DNA of 64,000 nt from Alkalihalobacillus trypoxylicola (GCF_001590785.1 NZ_LTAO01000040.1:37213-101212), one strand, 5' to 3'; positions 9,364 to 18,295 are shown, counted from the first letter of the stretch. Numbers and translations: made by a program. Notes: generated by a model not told the origin, from the sequence alone.

Positions 9364-9687
9364 GAGCAGGGACAAAACGTCATTTAAAACATCACATTAG
9401 AGAATATAGGAAAAATATGTAATGTTAACAAACATCCATAACGACTTAGGAACCCTCCTTTTCAAAAAAGGAGGGTTTTTTGAACGGAATAAATTCCCTA
9501 TGAAAGACGTAAGCTAGCGGACAGAAGACACGGAGACTCCAGTGGGAAGTAGTGGCCAGGCCGAAATCCACTTTTTAAAAAAAGTTAGTTCGGGCGCCAC
9601 CCCACCGGACGCGAAGTGTCTTGGGTGAGCGAACAGGGGGGAACTAGAATGGTATAATCATATATTCGTGAGTTTTGTCCCGACCTC
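9364..9687 (+). mobile_element. MITE-like element A, copy 2 (intact ends)
   Basis: 324 bp bounded by imperfect terminal inverted repeats: GAGCAGGGACAAAAC at 9364-9378 and GTTTTGTCCCGACCTC at 9672-9687. It contains an internal rho-independent terminator (AACCCTCCTT/AAGGAGGGTT with T-run, 9451-9481) and the core with GGAGACTCCAGTGGGA and CACCCCACCGG. No ORF. It is the best-preserved of three copies and occupies most of the 520-bp gap before yprA. The remaining ~120 bp upstream of yprA hold only AT-rich sequence with the TTG start and its SD. Confidence 0.8.
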
Positions 9688-9810
9688 TTTACTTTTTTTA
9701 ATATGTCGATGTCATTTCTTAAATTTAGGTAGAACTATAGAAAAACAAACAAACATTCGCTACAATAGGGGTTAGTAATCTATGGTTAATCACTAGAAAG
9801 TGGTGATACT

Positions 9811-12108
9811 TTGTTTAAAACAACGTTATCAGAATTAATACAACAAATTTCAATGGATGAAAAATTTGCCGATCATATTTCCTACTGGCACAAAATGAAG
9901 GAAGTGGAGGCTAAAACTCTTCCTTTTCCTGCTGATATTCATAAAAATATTCAAGAAGCTTTAATTCTTAGAGGTATTTCGCAATTATATACTCATCAAG
10001 TTTCAGCCTATCATTATGCGAGTAATCAAAAGCATTTTGTAGCGGTAACACCAACGGCTTCTGGAAAGACATTATGCTACAATTTGCCTGTATTGCAGCA
10101 AATAATAAAGAATGAAAATAGTCGTGCGCTCTATTTGTTCCCAACTAAAGCATTAGCACAAGATCAAAAGAGTGAATTAAATGAATTGATAGATGAAATG
10201 GGTGTTTCATTAAAATGCTTCACCTATGATGGAGATACTTCGCCGACAATCAGACAGGCCGTAAGGAAAGCGGGTCATGTGGTAATGACCAATCCAGATA
10301 TGCTGCATTCAGCGATTTTACCTCATCATACAAAGTGGGTTTCTTTTTTCGAGAATTTAAAATATGTCATTATTGACGAGCTTCATACGTACAGGGGTGT
10401 GTTTGGTAGTCATGTAGCCAATGTGATTCGGCGCTTAAAGAGAATCGCCGCTTATTACGGAAGTTCTCCGGTGTTTATTTGTACTTCAGCAACGATTGCT
10501 AACCCTAAAGAATTAGGAGAAATGTTAACAGGAGAAAAGATGCAATTGGTTGATAATAACGGGGCTCCAAGAGGAAAAAAACACTTTTTATTTTATAATC
10601 CTCCTATTGTTAATCAATCTTTAAATATAAGAAAAAGCTCAACCTTTGAAGTCAATCAATTAGCTAAATACTTTTTGAAGAATAAAATACAGACGATTGT
10701 TTTTGCTAAAAGTCGTGTACGAGTAGAAGTCATTTTAAGTCATCTTCAGCAATTAACAAGAAAAGAGCTAGCTGCAAAGTCGATACGAGGTTATCGAGGT
10801 GGGTATTTGCCAAAGCAAAGAAGAGAAATAGAGCATGGTCTCAGAGCTGGTGAAATTCTAGGAGTTGTTAGTACAAATGCCTTAGAGTTAGGAGTCGATA
10901 TAGGCCAATTGCAGGTTTGTATAATGAACGGCTATCCGGGAGCGATTGCATCTGCTTGGCAGCAGGCAGGGCGTGCAGGTAGAAGACAATCAGAATCACT
11001 TGTCATTATGGTAGCAAGCTCGAATCCAATTGATCAATATGTGATTCAGCATCCTGAATATTTTTTTGAACGCTCACCAGAAACAGCGAGAATTAATCCG
11101 GATAATTTAATCATTACGGTTGATCATTTAAAATGTGCTGCCTATGAGCTTCCATTTCGTAAAGGTGAAATGTTTGATGGGGTAGATGTGGAAGACATTT
11201 TAGAATTTTTAACAGACGAACAGGTTTTACATCAAAGTGGCGATAAATGGTATTGGATGAATGATGCCTTTCCAGCTCATGGTATTAGTTTGCGATCGGC
11301 CTCTCAGGAAAATGTCGTTATTATTGATCAGAGTGAGCAAGGAAAAGCAACCGTTATTGGAGAGATGGATCGATTTAGTAGCATGACCTTGCTTCATGAT
11401 GAGGCCATTTATATGCATCAAGGGATTCAATATCAAGTTGAATATCTAGATTGGGAAGAAAAGAAAGCTTTTGTAAGAGAAGTGTCTGTTGAATATTTTA
11501 CTGATGCGAATCTTGCAGTTGAATTAAAAGTGTTAGAAGAAGATGAGTTACAGCAATCGGCAAAAACAAGTTTATCGTTTGGAGATGTTATGGTCCATGC
11601 GAAAGCGACGATTTTCAAGAAGATTCGTTTGTCTACCTTCGAAAACATTGGTTCAGGACCTATTCATCTTCCTGAGGAAGAACTACATACGAATGCTGTT
11701 TGGCTTAGCTTTTCAAAGGATTTAGAAAAGGTTTATGGAGAGGAATCCATTGAGAGGGCATTAGTTGGATTAGCGAATGTTCTTTCACATGTAGCACCTG
11801 TTTTTGTCATGTGTGACTCTTCTGATATCCATGTAGTTCCACAATTAAAGGCTAATCATTCTGAGCAGCCAACTATATATATGTATGATCGTTATCCTGG
11901 AGGAATTGGTTTAGCAAAAGAGCTTTATAAGCATTTTTCCTCATTATTAGAGCAGGTTAAGCATTTAATTTCTTCCTGTGGGTGTGTAAAAGGGTGTCCT
12001 GCTTGTATTGGAGAACAGGGATTGGAAAAAGAAGGTTCAAAAGAAATGGTACGGACATTATTGAGGTTTGCTGAAGTTAGAAAGGGCAATCAAGATGATA
12101 AAAAATAA
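9811..12108 (+). CDS. yprA: DEAD/DEAH-box helicase YprA (MrfA type)
   Basis: 765 aa, TTG start with SD AAGTGGTGA. It is an SF2 helicase with Q-motif-like LYTHQVSAY (~59-67), Walker A PTASGKT (81-87), DELH Walker B (189-192), TSATI motif III and an HRxGRxGR-type motif VI (QQAGRAGRR). The C-terminal DUF1998/MZB region ends in a four-cysteine zinc site, CGCVKGCPAC, near residues 722-731. In B. subtilis the homologue MrfA works with the exonuclease MrfB in an excision pathway for mitomycin-C damage that is independent of UvrABC. The next gene here is exactly that partner and overlaps by 14 bp, supporting the same role. Length and motifs are complete. Confidence 0.95.
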   Translation: MFKTTLSELIQQISMDEKFADHISYWHKMKEVEAKTLPFPADIHKNIQEALILRGISQLYTHQVSAYHYASNQKHFVAVTPTASGKTLCYNLPVLQQIIKNENSRALYLFPTKALAQDQKSELNELIDEMGVSLKCFTYDGDTSPTIRQAVRKAGHVVMTNPDMLHSAILPHHTKWVSFFENLKYVIIDELHTYRGVFGSHVANVIRRLKRIAAYYGSSPVFICTSATIANPKELGEMLTGEKMQLVDNNGAPRGKKHFLFYNPPIVNQSLNIRKSSTFEVNQLAKYFLKNKIQTIVFAKSRVRVEVILSHLQQLTRKELAAKSIRGYRGGYLPKQRREIEHGLRAGEILGVVSTNALELGVDIGQLQVCIMNGYPGAIASAWQQAGRAGRRQSESLVIMVASSNPIDQYVIQHPEYFFERSPETARINPDNLIITVDHLKCAAYELPFRKGEMFDGVDVEDILEFLTDEQVLHQSGDKWYWMNDAFPAHGISLRSASQENVVIIDQSEQGKATVIGEMDRFSSMTLLHDEAIYMHQGIQYQVEYLDWEEKKAFVREVSVEYFTDANLAVELKVLEEDELQQSAKTSLSFGDVMVHAKATIFKKIRLSTFENIGSGPIHLPEEELHTNAVWLSFSKDLEKVYGEESIERALVGLANVLSHVAPVFVMCDSSDIHVVPQLKANHSEQPTIYMYDRYPGGIGLAKELYKHFSSLLEQVKHLISSCGCVKGCPACIGEQGLEKEGSKEMVRTLLRFAEVRKGNQDDKK

Positions 12109-13360
12109 GCTGAATCGAATGAAAAATCACCTTGGTATGAAACCGAATCAAAAAGAAAAAGCACAGCCCATTGAAACGGCTCAAAAAAATGTGATGCCCG
12201 GTCTAGTCGAGCTTGACGAAAAATGGTCTAAGCTTGGCTTTAGCCCAAAATATTTTGAAAATGAAGTAACATTCATTAAAGAAACTCGATATCCAGTCGA
12301 TTCCATTCTCGGGCCCTATGCTTTTTTAGAATTAGAAAAGGTCGTAAAAAAATGGTCAGCTGTTACTTTCAATCATCCCCTTTCAGCAGCAAATGTTCCG
12401 GTTGAGCAATTATTATTTTTTGATATTGAAACAACAGGATTAAGCTCAGGTGCTGGACATTCTATTTTTTTATTAGGGTATAGTAAAATAGAAAGAGATG
12501 AAGTACTTGTTCGACAATACCTATTGTCTGGACCTTCCTCAGAAGCGGCGTTTTATTATTATTTTTTGAATGATATAGAGGCTCATCATAAGCTTGTAAC
12601 GTATAATGGAAAAGCGTTTGATTGGCCACAGGTAAAAACAAGGCACACATTTGTTAGAGACCAGGTACCGAATCTTCCTAAAATCGGACACTATGATTTA
12701 CTTCATGCTGCAAGAAGGTTTTGGAAAGACACATTGCCTTCCTGCCGATTATCAATCGTAGAAAAAGAAATTTTACAGATTGATCGAATAGAAGATACAC
12801 CAGGTTATCTCGCACCCATGCTTTACTTTGATTACTTAAATGAGCAGGAACCTTTGTATTTAGAAGGAATTATTAAGCATCATGAAATGGATGTGATGAG
12901 TCTTATTCCTTTATATATTCATATAAGTAGGATGATTTTAACAAATGAAAATGATGAATGGACTGAAAAAGAAAAATATGAAATAGCACGCTGGTTTTAT
13001 TACTTAAAGGATGATGAAGAGGCGTTGCTTCGATTCCGAGCTTTAACAACCTCTAATGATCTCCTAATCAAACATAACAGCCTGCTTCATTTGGCACTCA
13101 TTTATAAAAAGAAAAAACAATTAGATCAGGCTTATGAGCTTTTTCAAATCCTAGCTCTATCTGGAGAGCATCAAATCGTAAGTTTAGAAGAGCTAGCAAA
13201 ATTATCGGAGCGAAAAAAGGATTATGATATCGCTTTGCTGCATTGTCAGAATGCCCTTAAGCTTATAAAAAATAATTCTTATTCTATAAAGGGAGAAAAG
13301 GTTAAAGAAGAACTTTTAAAACGTCAAAAAAGATTGTTTGTGAAGCTAGATGGGAAATAG
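12095..13360 (+). CDS. yprB: RNase H-fold DEDD exonuclease YprB (MrfB type) with TPR-like C-terminus
   Basis: The start is the ATG at 12095, inside the 3' end of yprA and preceded by GAAAGGG; an upstream in-frame TTG at 12068 lacks an SD. About 421 aa. The exonuclease domain opens with FFDIETTGLSSG (first Asp/Glu pair, residue ~109). It continues with YNGKAFDWPQV (second Asp) and ends with HHEMDVMSLIPLY (final Asp), giving a DEDD set. The C-terminal ~130 residues are helical repeats of TPR type (YKKKKQLDQAYELFQ). The tight coupling with yprA matches the mitomycin repair pair MrfA/MrfB of B. subtilis. Cytosolic. Confidence 0.93.
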   Translation: MIKNKLNRMKNHLGMKPNQKEKAQPIETAQKNVMPGLVELDEKWSKLGFSPKYFENEVTFIKETRYPVDSILGPYAFLELEKVVKKWSAVTFNHPLSAANVPVEQLLFFDIETTGLSSGAGHSIFLLGYSKIERDEVLVRQYLLSGPSSEAAFYYYFLNDIEAHHKLVTYNGKAFDWPQVKTRHTFVRDQVPNLPKIGHYDLLHAARRFWKDTLPSCRLSIVEKEILQIDRIEDTPGYLAPMLYFDYLNEQEPLYLEGIIKHHEMDVMSLIPLYIHISRMILTNENDEWTEKEKYEIARWFYYLKDDEEALLRFRALTTSNDLLIKHNSLLHLALIYKKKKQLDQAYELFQILALSGEHQIVSLEELAKLSERKKDYDIALLHCQNALKLIKNNSYSIKGEKVKEELLKRQKRLFVKLDGK

Positions 13361-13543
13361 ATGATGAAACAGAACTATTTCCTGGGGAAGCGCATAAAAT
13401 GAGGTTGTTTGCGAAAAAACTACAGAGCAATCTCTAACAATTTGTCGTATGATGTTTCTTTCTCGAAAAAAATGTCAAATATAAATGGTTTTAATTTGAA
13501 CAAAAAGCTGAGTTTTTTGATGTAAATGGACGAAACAACTAGT

Positions 13544-13571
13544 ACAACTGGCAGGCTTTAATCATAGGTTA
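13544..13571 (+). promoter_or_regulatory. SigK-type promoter of cotD
   Basis: AC (13544-13545), a 17-nt spacer, then CATAGGTTA (13563-13571) fit the SigK consensus AC-N17-CATANNNTA. The position 34 bp before the cotD start suits a late mother-cell coat gene, which in B. subtilis is also SigK-dependent. Confidence 0.7.
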
Positions 13572-13604
13572 ATAGTGACTCAAATAAAAAGGAGGAAATA
13601 CCCT

Positions 13605-14003
13605 ATGCATTGTCATAAACCTATGCATCACTGTCAACAACCAGTCAATATGTGTCAAAAGCCTACAACAACGAAAGTAATGCCTGCAGTTGTTCATCCA
13701 ACTAAACAAAATATTGTAGAGAAAACGTGTGAGTACATTGTTCCAGAAATACATCCAACTCATACCACTAATGTAACGAATCATGTTTATAAGCATGTTC
13801 ATAGTTTCCCACACACGACTTCTAATCAACAAACGATTTCAAATCAGCAATTTGCAAGTGGACCAGGACCAGGACCAGTTGCTGGTGCAATGATGCCGCC
13901 ACGTCCCCCTATGTATGGTGGCCAAATGATGGCACCGGGCTACGGTGCTCAAGCTCAAATGCCTTGGAATATGGGTGGAGGAAATTGTAACTGTAAAAAA
14001 TAA
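13605..14003 (+). CDS. cotD: Spore coat protein CotD
   Basis: The start is ATG 13605, 9 nt after AGGAGG (13590-13595); an upstream in-frame GTG at 13575 would place the SD inside the gene and is rejected. 132 aa, rich in His, Cys, Met and Pro. The N-terminus is MHCHKPMHHCQQP. The central block, with PEIHPTHTTNV and KHVHSFPHT, matches the diagnostic CotD segment of B. subtilis. The C-terminus adds a Gly/Pro/Met/Gln-rich extension (residues ~86-126) ending in CNCKK, making it longer than the ~75-aa B. subtilis protein. It is an inner-coat protein made late in the mother cell, consistent with the SigK-type promoter just upstream. Confidence 0.92.
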   Translation: MHCHKPMHHCQQPVNMCQKPTTTKVMPAVVHPTKQNIVEKTCEYIVPEIHPTHTTNVTNHVYKHVHSFPHTTSNQQTISNQQFASGPGPGPVAGAMMPPRPPMYGGQMMAPGYGAQAQMPWNMGGGNCNCKK

Positions 14004-14010
14004 TAGGTGA

Positions 14011-14041
14011 AGGAAGTGAGTATAGAACTCGCTTCCTTTTC
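14011..14041 (+). terminator. Terminator of cotD
   Basis: GGAAGTGAGT and ACTCGCTTCC form a 10-bp stem with one G-T-type mismatch, followed by TTTTC, just after the cotD stop. Confidence 0.75.
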
Positions 14042-14084
14042 AATAGGAAGCAAATAAAACGAAGTTAAAGGAGAACAGTATTTC

Positions 14085-14639
14085 ATGTTAAAAACGGTCG
14101 CTATTACTGGGTACAAGCCTCATGAGCTTGGGATTTTTAATCGTAAGCATGAAGGGATTACATATATACAAAAAGCATTTGAAAGAAAACTAATCCCGCT
14201 AATCGATGACGGGTTAGAATGGGTCATTATTAGTGGTCAGCTTGGTGTTGAACTTTGGGTTGGAGAATTAATATTACAATGGAAAAAAACACGCTTTCCT
14301 CATTTGAAATTAGCTGTATTAACTCCTTTTTTACAGCAAGAAGAGCAGTGGAAGGAAGAAACGAAGAGATATTATCAAGAAATAGTCAACCAAGCTGATT
14401 TTATCGATAGTATTACAAAAAGACCCTACGAAAACCCTAATCAGTTAAAGTTAAAAAATCAATTTATATTATCGAAAGTAGACGGATTAATTGCCTTATA
14501 TGATGAGGAAAAAGAAGGAACGCCCATTTATTATATAAATGAAGCTAACATACAGAAAAAAGAAAGAAATTTTGAATTATTGCTAATAACGCCAGATGAT
14601 ATTAATATGATAGTAGAGGATGAATATTATCAAGAATAA
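14085..14639 (+). CDS. ypsA: YpsA (DUF1273, SLOG superfamily)
   Basis: 184 aa, ATG with SD AAAGGAGAAC. The N-terminal VAITGYKPHELGIF motif and the Gly-rich ISGQLGVELWVGE segment (~residues 48-61) are the SLOG/DprA-like Rossmann signature of DUF1273 proteins. VDGLIALYDEEKEGTPIYYI near 135-155 completes the family. YpsA is linked to cell-division control in Firmicutes and is typically followed directly by gpsB, as here. It probably binds a nucleotide-like ligand; the ligand is unknown. Cytosolic. Confidence 0.93.
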   Translation: MLKTVAITGYKPHELGIFNRKHEGITYIQKAFERKLIPLIDDGLEWVIISGQLGVELWVGELILQWKKTRFPHLKLAVLTPFLQQEEQWKEETKRYYQEIVNQADFIDSITKRPYENPNQLKLKNQFILSKVDGLIALYDEEKEGTPIYYINEANIQKKERNFELLLITPDDINMIVEDEYYQE

Positions 14640-14775
14640 TGTTGAATAACGGAATTCCTTTGCTGATTAAAGAAAATCATTGGAATATCGTGAAAAATGC
14701 ACAATTGAAATTGACAAGCGAGATAAGTTTTGAAAAAATAAGAATACTAACGTTTTCGGTACAGGGGTGATTGAT

Positions 14776-15087
14776 TTGAATAAAAATGAAGTGCGATTTA
14801 CGGCAGATGAAATTTTAAATAAAGAATTTAAGTCAAGTATGAGAGGCTATAATCAAGATGAGGTGGATAAATTTTTAGATGCTATTATTCAAGATTATGA
14901 AGCATTTAAGACAACCATTGCAAAGCTTGAAAAAGAAAACGCTCAATTACAAAGAGAATTAAAAAAAGCAAATGAGCGTCCACAAAAACAAGTAGCAGCT
15001 CCGACTGTTGGTAGTACAAACTATGATATTTTACAAAGACTATCTAATTTAGAAAAAGAGGTTTTTGGAAGTAAGCTCTATGAATAG
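14776..15087 (+). CDS. gpsB: Cell division protein GpsB
   Basis: The start is TTG 14776, preceded by AGGGGTGAT (14763-14770); the in-frame GTG at 14767 lies inside that SD. 103 aa. It is a DivIVA-family coiled-coil protein: [28 protein letters not shown] is the lipid/partner-binding N-terminal domain. A coiled coil spans residues ~35-65, and the C-terminal [18 protein letters not shown] is nearly invariant in GpsB and forms the multimerisation domain. It shuttles peptidoglycan synthases such as PBP1 between septum and sidewall. Placement directly after ypsA is conserved in Bacillus. Confidence 0.96.
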   Translation: MNKNEVRFTADEILNKEFKSSMRGYNQDEVDKFLDAIIQDYEAFKTTIAKLEKENAQLQRELKKANERPQKQVAAPTVGSTNYDILQRLSNLEKEVFGSKLYE

Positions 15088-15119
15088 GGCGATTATGAGT
15101 GTTTTAACAAGGAGATAAG

Positions 15120-15509
15120 ATGGTAGTAGAGGTTTATATTGACGGAGCAAGTGCAGGGAATCCAGGACCTTCAGGTGCAGGCGTACTGATTAATTTTAAA
15201 AATGGAAAAGTTGAAGAGTTTTCAAAATCACTTTCTATCATGTCAAACCATGAAGCGGAATATGAAGCCTTACTTTTTGCTCTAAACCTATGTTTACAAA
15301 AAGAAATCAAGATGGCTTCTTTTCGAACGGATTCTCAATTGATTGAACAGGCTATTGAGCGAAGATATGTAAAAAATCGTCAGTTTCAAAAATATTTAAA
15401 TGAAGCACTCATTATGATTGATCAGTTCGATTTGTTTTTTATCAAATGGATTCCTAGTCAATCAAATAAAAAGGCCGATCAATTAGCCAAGAATGCCATA
15501 AAAAGATAG
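15120..15509 (+). CDS. RNase HI-like protein (reverse-transcriptase-like family)
   Basis: 129 aa, ATG with SD AAGGAGAT. It is a compact RNase H type 1 fold. DGASAGNPGPSGAGV at the N-terminus holds the first catalytic Asp (D8), NHEAEYEALLFAL the Glu (~E47), RTDSQLIEQAI the second Asp (~D69) and NKKADQLAKNAI the last Asp (~D120). All four DEDD residues are present, so it is likely an active RNase H that cleaves RNA in RNA-DNA hybrids, although the physiological substrate of these short Bacillus paralogues is unsettled. It may be co-transcribed with gpsB, with a terminator right behind it. Confidence 0.9.
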   Translation: MVVEVYIDGASAGNPGPSGAGVLINFKNGKVEEFSKSLSIMSNHEAEYEALLFALNLCLQKEIKMASFRTDSQLIEQAIERRYVKNRQFQKYLNEALIMIDQFDLFFIKWIPSQSNKKADQLAKNAIKR

Positions 15510-15537
15510 GATTTCCTTCTTGGAATCCTTTCTTTTA
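15508..15537 (+). terminator. Terminator after the RNase HI-like gene
   Basis: AGGATTTCC (15508-15516) pairs with GGAATCCTT (15522-15530), followed by TCTTTTAT. It separates this gene from the rnpB promoter. Confidence 0.7.
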
Positions 15538-15561
15538 TATGTAGATAGCTTGGAAACTAGG

Positions 15562-15590
15562 TTGCAATAAGTGAGTATACACTGTATAAT
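15562..15590 (+). promoter_or_regulatory. SigA promoter of rnpB
   Basis: TTGCAA (15562-15567), a 17-bp spacer and a perfect TATAAT (15585-15590). Transcription would start near 15597, about 15 nt before the P1 helix of RNase P RNA. Confidence 0.85.
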
Positions 15591-15611
15591 GAGTGAGGTC
15601 GCTTTAACCAA

Positions 15612-16013
15612 TAAAGTATTTAGGTAATCGCTGCACATTTGTGTAGAGGAAAGTCCATGCTCGCACAGACTGCGATGTCTGTAGTGTTCGTGCCTAGCGA
15701 AGTCATAAGCTAGGGTAGCTTGGGTTCATAGCCTGTGCTAACGGCAAGATAAGCACCTAAGTCATCCGATATGGTGTGAAGTCTTTGAAAGTGCCACAGT
15801 GACGTAGTCTGATTGGAAACAATTAGAGTGGAACGCGGTAAACCCCTCGAGCGAGAAACCCAAAACATGGTAGGGGCATCTTCTCTTTCGGAAATGAACG
15901 AATCAGAAGAACAAGAGTTGACTCTCTTGTAGATAGATGGTTACCACCGGAGTACGAGGTTCATCACCGTTTGCAGTACAAAGGAACAGAACATGGCTTA
16001 TCAAATGCTTTCG
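15612..16013 (+). ncRNA. rnpB: RNase P RNA, type B
   Basis: The catalytic RNA of RNase P, which trims tRNA 5' leaders. Conserved blocks appear in order: GAGGAAAGTCCATGCTCGCA (15637-15656), TGCCTAGCGAAGTCATAAGC, GAAAGTGCCACAGTGACG, TGGAACGCGGTAAACCCCTC followed by GAGCGAGAAACCC. Further on come TAGATAGATGG, GAGTACGAGG and the 3' block CAGTACAAAGGAACAGAACA with TGGCTTA. AAAGTATTT (15613-15621) and AAATGCTTT (16003-16011) close helix P1. The layout is that of Bacillus type B. The gene order gpsB-...-rnpB is conserved. End coordinates are set by the P1 helix and are good to a few bases. Confidence 0.97.
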
Positions 16014-16035
16014 AGATGAAATAAAGTGACTGAGG

Positions 16036-16060
16036 AAATCCCTTTTAAGGGGTTTTTTTT
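16036..16060 (+). terminator. Terminator of rnpB
   Basis: AAATCCCTT and AAGGGGTTTT form a short GC-containing hairpin with a run of eight T. Confidence 0.85.
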
Positions 16061-16177
16061 GTTTTTAACTAGGTGAGCGACTAAAATTTATATTCCTCTA
16101 TAATATTAATAAAATGAAAATGGCTATTTATCAATAAATATCAATACAAAAACGCTTTAAAGGAATAAATTTTTTTA

Positions 16178-16206
16178 TTTACATTCTAAGATTATTGTTT
16201 TAAGAT
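16178..16206 (+). promoter_or_regulatory. Candidate SigA promoter of the Trp-type ABC operon
   Basis: TTTACA (16178-16183), a 17-bp spacer and TAAGAT (16201-16206), 46 bp before the substrate-binding protein. I looked in the ~190-bp leader for a T-box specifier stem or antiterminator and saw none. Confidence 0.45.
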
Positions 16207-16252
16207 AATACATAACTATTAGAAAATTAAAACTAAAGGGGCCCGTAAAAGA

Positions 16253-17230
16253 ATGAACAGAACTTGGAAAAAAATATCTGCAATCGCCATCTTAGGATTA
16301 GCTTTAACTGCCTGTGGTAATTCTGAAAATTCATCAGAAGGAGATAGTGATTTCACGGTAGGAGCAACACAAATAGTGGAGCATCCATCTTTAGACGCTG
16401 CTTATGAGGGATTTCAAGAAGCATTAAAGGATGCTGACTTAGAGGTCGACTATAAATTTTATAGTGCTCAAGGAGACCCGAATAATTCACAGGCCAATGC
16501 GGAGAATTTAGTTGCTGATCAAGTAGACTTAATCTTTGCCAATTCTACACCTAGTGCTCAAAGTGCTCTTCAAGCGACAAATAGTATTCCAATTGTTTTT
16601 ACATCGGTTACGGATGCTGTAGCAGGTGAATTAGTGACCTCAATGGATGAACCAGGTGAAAATATAACAGGTGTAGTTGACTTACATCCAGATACCATTC
16701 AATATACCGTTGATTTTATCGAAGAATATTTTCCGGGTTCGAATATTGGAATGATATATAATGCAGGAGAGGCCAACTCTGTCACACAAATAGGTTTAGT
16801 TCATGAAGCGGTAGAAGGTACTAGCTTATCCATTATAGAAAGGTCGGTTGCTTCCTCTGCTGAGGTTCATCAGGCAGCTACTTCATTAGCGCCTGAGGTC
16901 GATGCTTTTTATATCATTACAGATAATACGGTTGTTTCAGCGTTAGATTCTGTTGTTCAAGTAGCAGATGATGAAGGTAAGCCGTTGTTTGTTGGAGAGC
17001 CAGATTCATTAGAAAAAGGTGGTTTTGCAACATTTGGAATAGATTATTTTTCAATTGGATATCGTTCAGGTGAAATGGCTGCACAAATATTAAAGGGTGA
17101 ATCAACAACCTCAGATATCCCCGTAGAATATCCTCAGGATATGCAGTTATTTATTAATAAAACAGCCGCAGAAGCTCAAGGAGTAGAGTGGAATAGTGAT
17201 TGGGATGAATCGGCAGAATTAGTAGAATAA
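16253..17230 (+). CDS. ABC transporter substrate-binding lipoprotein (TrpX type)
   Basis: 325 aa, ATG with SD AAAGGGG. A type II signal peptide ends in the lipobox LTAC (Cys at residue 21), so the mature protein is lipid-anchored outside the membrane. The body is the two-lobed ABC_sub_bind fold: VGATQIVEHPSLDAAYEGFQEAL opens lobe 1, IFANSTPSAQSALQAT and IVFTSVTDAVAGELV lie in the first lobe, and FVGEPDSLEKGGFATFGIDYF in the second. These proteins are annotated as tryptophan/tyrosine-type binding proteins in streptococci, and the specificity here is inferred from family only. A permease and an ATPase follow in the same operon. Confidence 0.87.
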   Translation: MNRTWKKISAIAILGLALTACGNSENSSEGDSDFTVGATQIVEHPSLDAAYEGFQEALKDADLEVDYKFYSAQGDPNNSQANAENLVADQVDLIFANSTPSAQSALQATNSIPIVFTSVTDAVAGELVTSMDEPGENITGVVDLHPDTIQYTVDFIEEYFPGSNIGMIYNAGEANSVTQIGLVHEAVEGTSLSIIERSVASSAEVHQAATSLAPEVDAFYIITDNTVVSALDSVVQVADDEGKPLFVGEPDSLEKGGFATFGIDYFSIGYRSGEMAAQILKGESTTSDIPVEYPQDMQLFINKTAAEAQGVEWNSDWDESAELVE

Positions 17231-17233
17231 TAA

Positions 17234-17273
17234 GGAAACCGACCTGTCCGAGCTATGTGACAAGTCGGTTTCA
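17234..17273 (+). other. Intercistronic hairpin between binding protein and permease genes
   Basis: GAAACCGACCTGTC and GACAAGTCGGTTTC form a ~13-bp stem with one bulge, in the 75-bp gap. It is not followed by a T-run, so it is more likely an mRNA-stabilising or partial attenuating hairpin giving excess binding protein than a full terminator. Confidence 0.6.
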
Positions 17274-17305
17274 TTTGTTCCCAAAACACTAAGGAGGATT
17301 ATGTT

Positions 17306-18295
17306 ATGTCTTATGCAATTTTTAGCGCAATCGAATCAGGACTTATTTATGCCATTATGGCTTTAGGTGTATATTTATCTTTTAGAATATTAGATTTTCC
17401 AGACTTAACGGTTGATGGAAGTTTTGTAACAGGGGCAGCAATTGCTGCTATCTCAATCATTGCCGGTTTTCCCCCTCTAATCGCTTCTTTATTTGGTTTT
17501 TTAGCCGGTTTTTTAGCGGGGATGATCACAGGTATCATTCATACAAAGGGAAAAATAAATGCTCTTTTATCTGGAATTTTAATGATGATCGCTTTGTACT
17601 CGATTAATTTGAGGATAATGGGTCAGCCTAATGTGCCGTTACGTAATCAAGAGAACCTCTTTGCTCAGTTTGGTCAAGTGGTAGAATCACTAGGTATCAA
17701 CCAAGCATTATATTCCTTTTTTGGATTATTTGGATTGAGTGAGGTTCAGCTTCCAAGGACATGGGCCATTATTATATTTATGATTATTGTTATTATCTTA
17801 ATTAAATTTGCGATGGATTATTTCTTGAAAACCGAAATTGGCTTAGCTTTACGAGCGACTGGAAATAACCAAAAAATGATTCGCAGTTTATCAGCCAATA
17901 CAGATTGGTTAATTATTTTTGGATTAGGGATATCAAATGGTTTAGTCGCGCTATCTGGCTCCTTAATTGCTCAGCACGGTGGATTTGCAGATGCAGGAAT
18001 GGGTGTAGGTTTAATTATTATTGGTCTTGCCTCTGTTATAATAGGGGAAGCTTTATTTGGTACGAAAACGATATTCCGAGCAACCCTTGCGATAATAGGA
18101 GGAGCGATTGTTTATCGTATAGTGGTAACATTAGCTCTTAGAGTGGACTTCTTAGAAGCCGGGGATGTTCGATTAATAACAGCTATTCTCGTAATTGCAG
18201 CTTTAGTAACACCTAAAATGATTCATACTCATCGAGAGAAGAAAAGAAAAAGACAAAAACGTTTAGAACAAAATGAGGTGAAAGGGCATGCTTAA
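17306..18295 (+). CDS. ABC transporter permease (TrpY type, BPD_transp_2 family)
   Basis: 329 aa, ATG with SD AAGGAGG. It is highly hydrophobic with about eight to nine membrane helices. The cytoplasmic loop LKTEIGLALRATGNNQKMIRS (~residues 178-198) is the coupling segment of branched-chain-type permeases. LDFPDLTVDGSFVTGAA at the N-terminus and ALFGTKTIFRA near 250 are typical of the TrpY/YtrY-like subgroup. A basic C-terminal tail (THREKKRKRQKR) faces the cytoplasm. Its stop overlaps the ATPase start by 8 bp. It forms the channel of the importer whose binding protein precedes it. Confidence 0.88.
   Translation: MSYAIFSAIESGLIYAIMALGVYLSFRILDFPDLTVDGSFVTGAAIAAISIIAGFPPLIASLFGFLAGFLAGMITGIIHTKGKINALLSGILMMIALYSINLRIMGQPNVPLRNQENLFAQFGQVVESLGINQALYSFFGLFGLSEVQLPRTWAIIIFMIIVIILIKFAMDYFLKTEIGLALRATGNNQKMIRSLSANTDWLIIFGLGISNGLVALSGSLIAQHGGFADAGMGVGLIIIGLASVIIGEALFGTKTIFRATLAIIGGAIVYRIVVTLALRVDFLEAGDVRLITAILVIAALVTPKMIHTHREKKRKRQKRLEQNEVKGHA

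Noticed and set aside
16061..16252. T-box riboswitch before the Trp-type ABC operon
   Set aside because: No specifier stem, no T-box sequence and no antiterminator/terminator pair can be seen.
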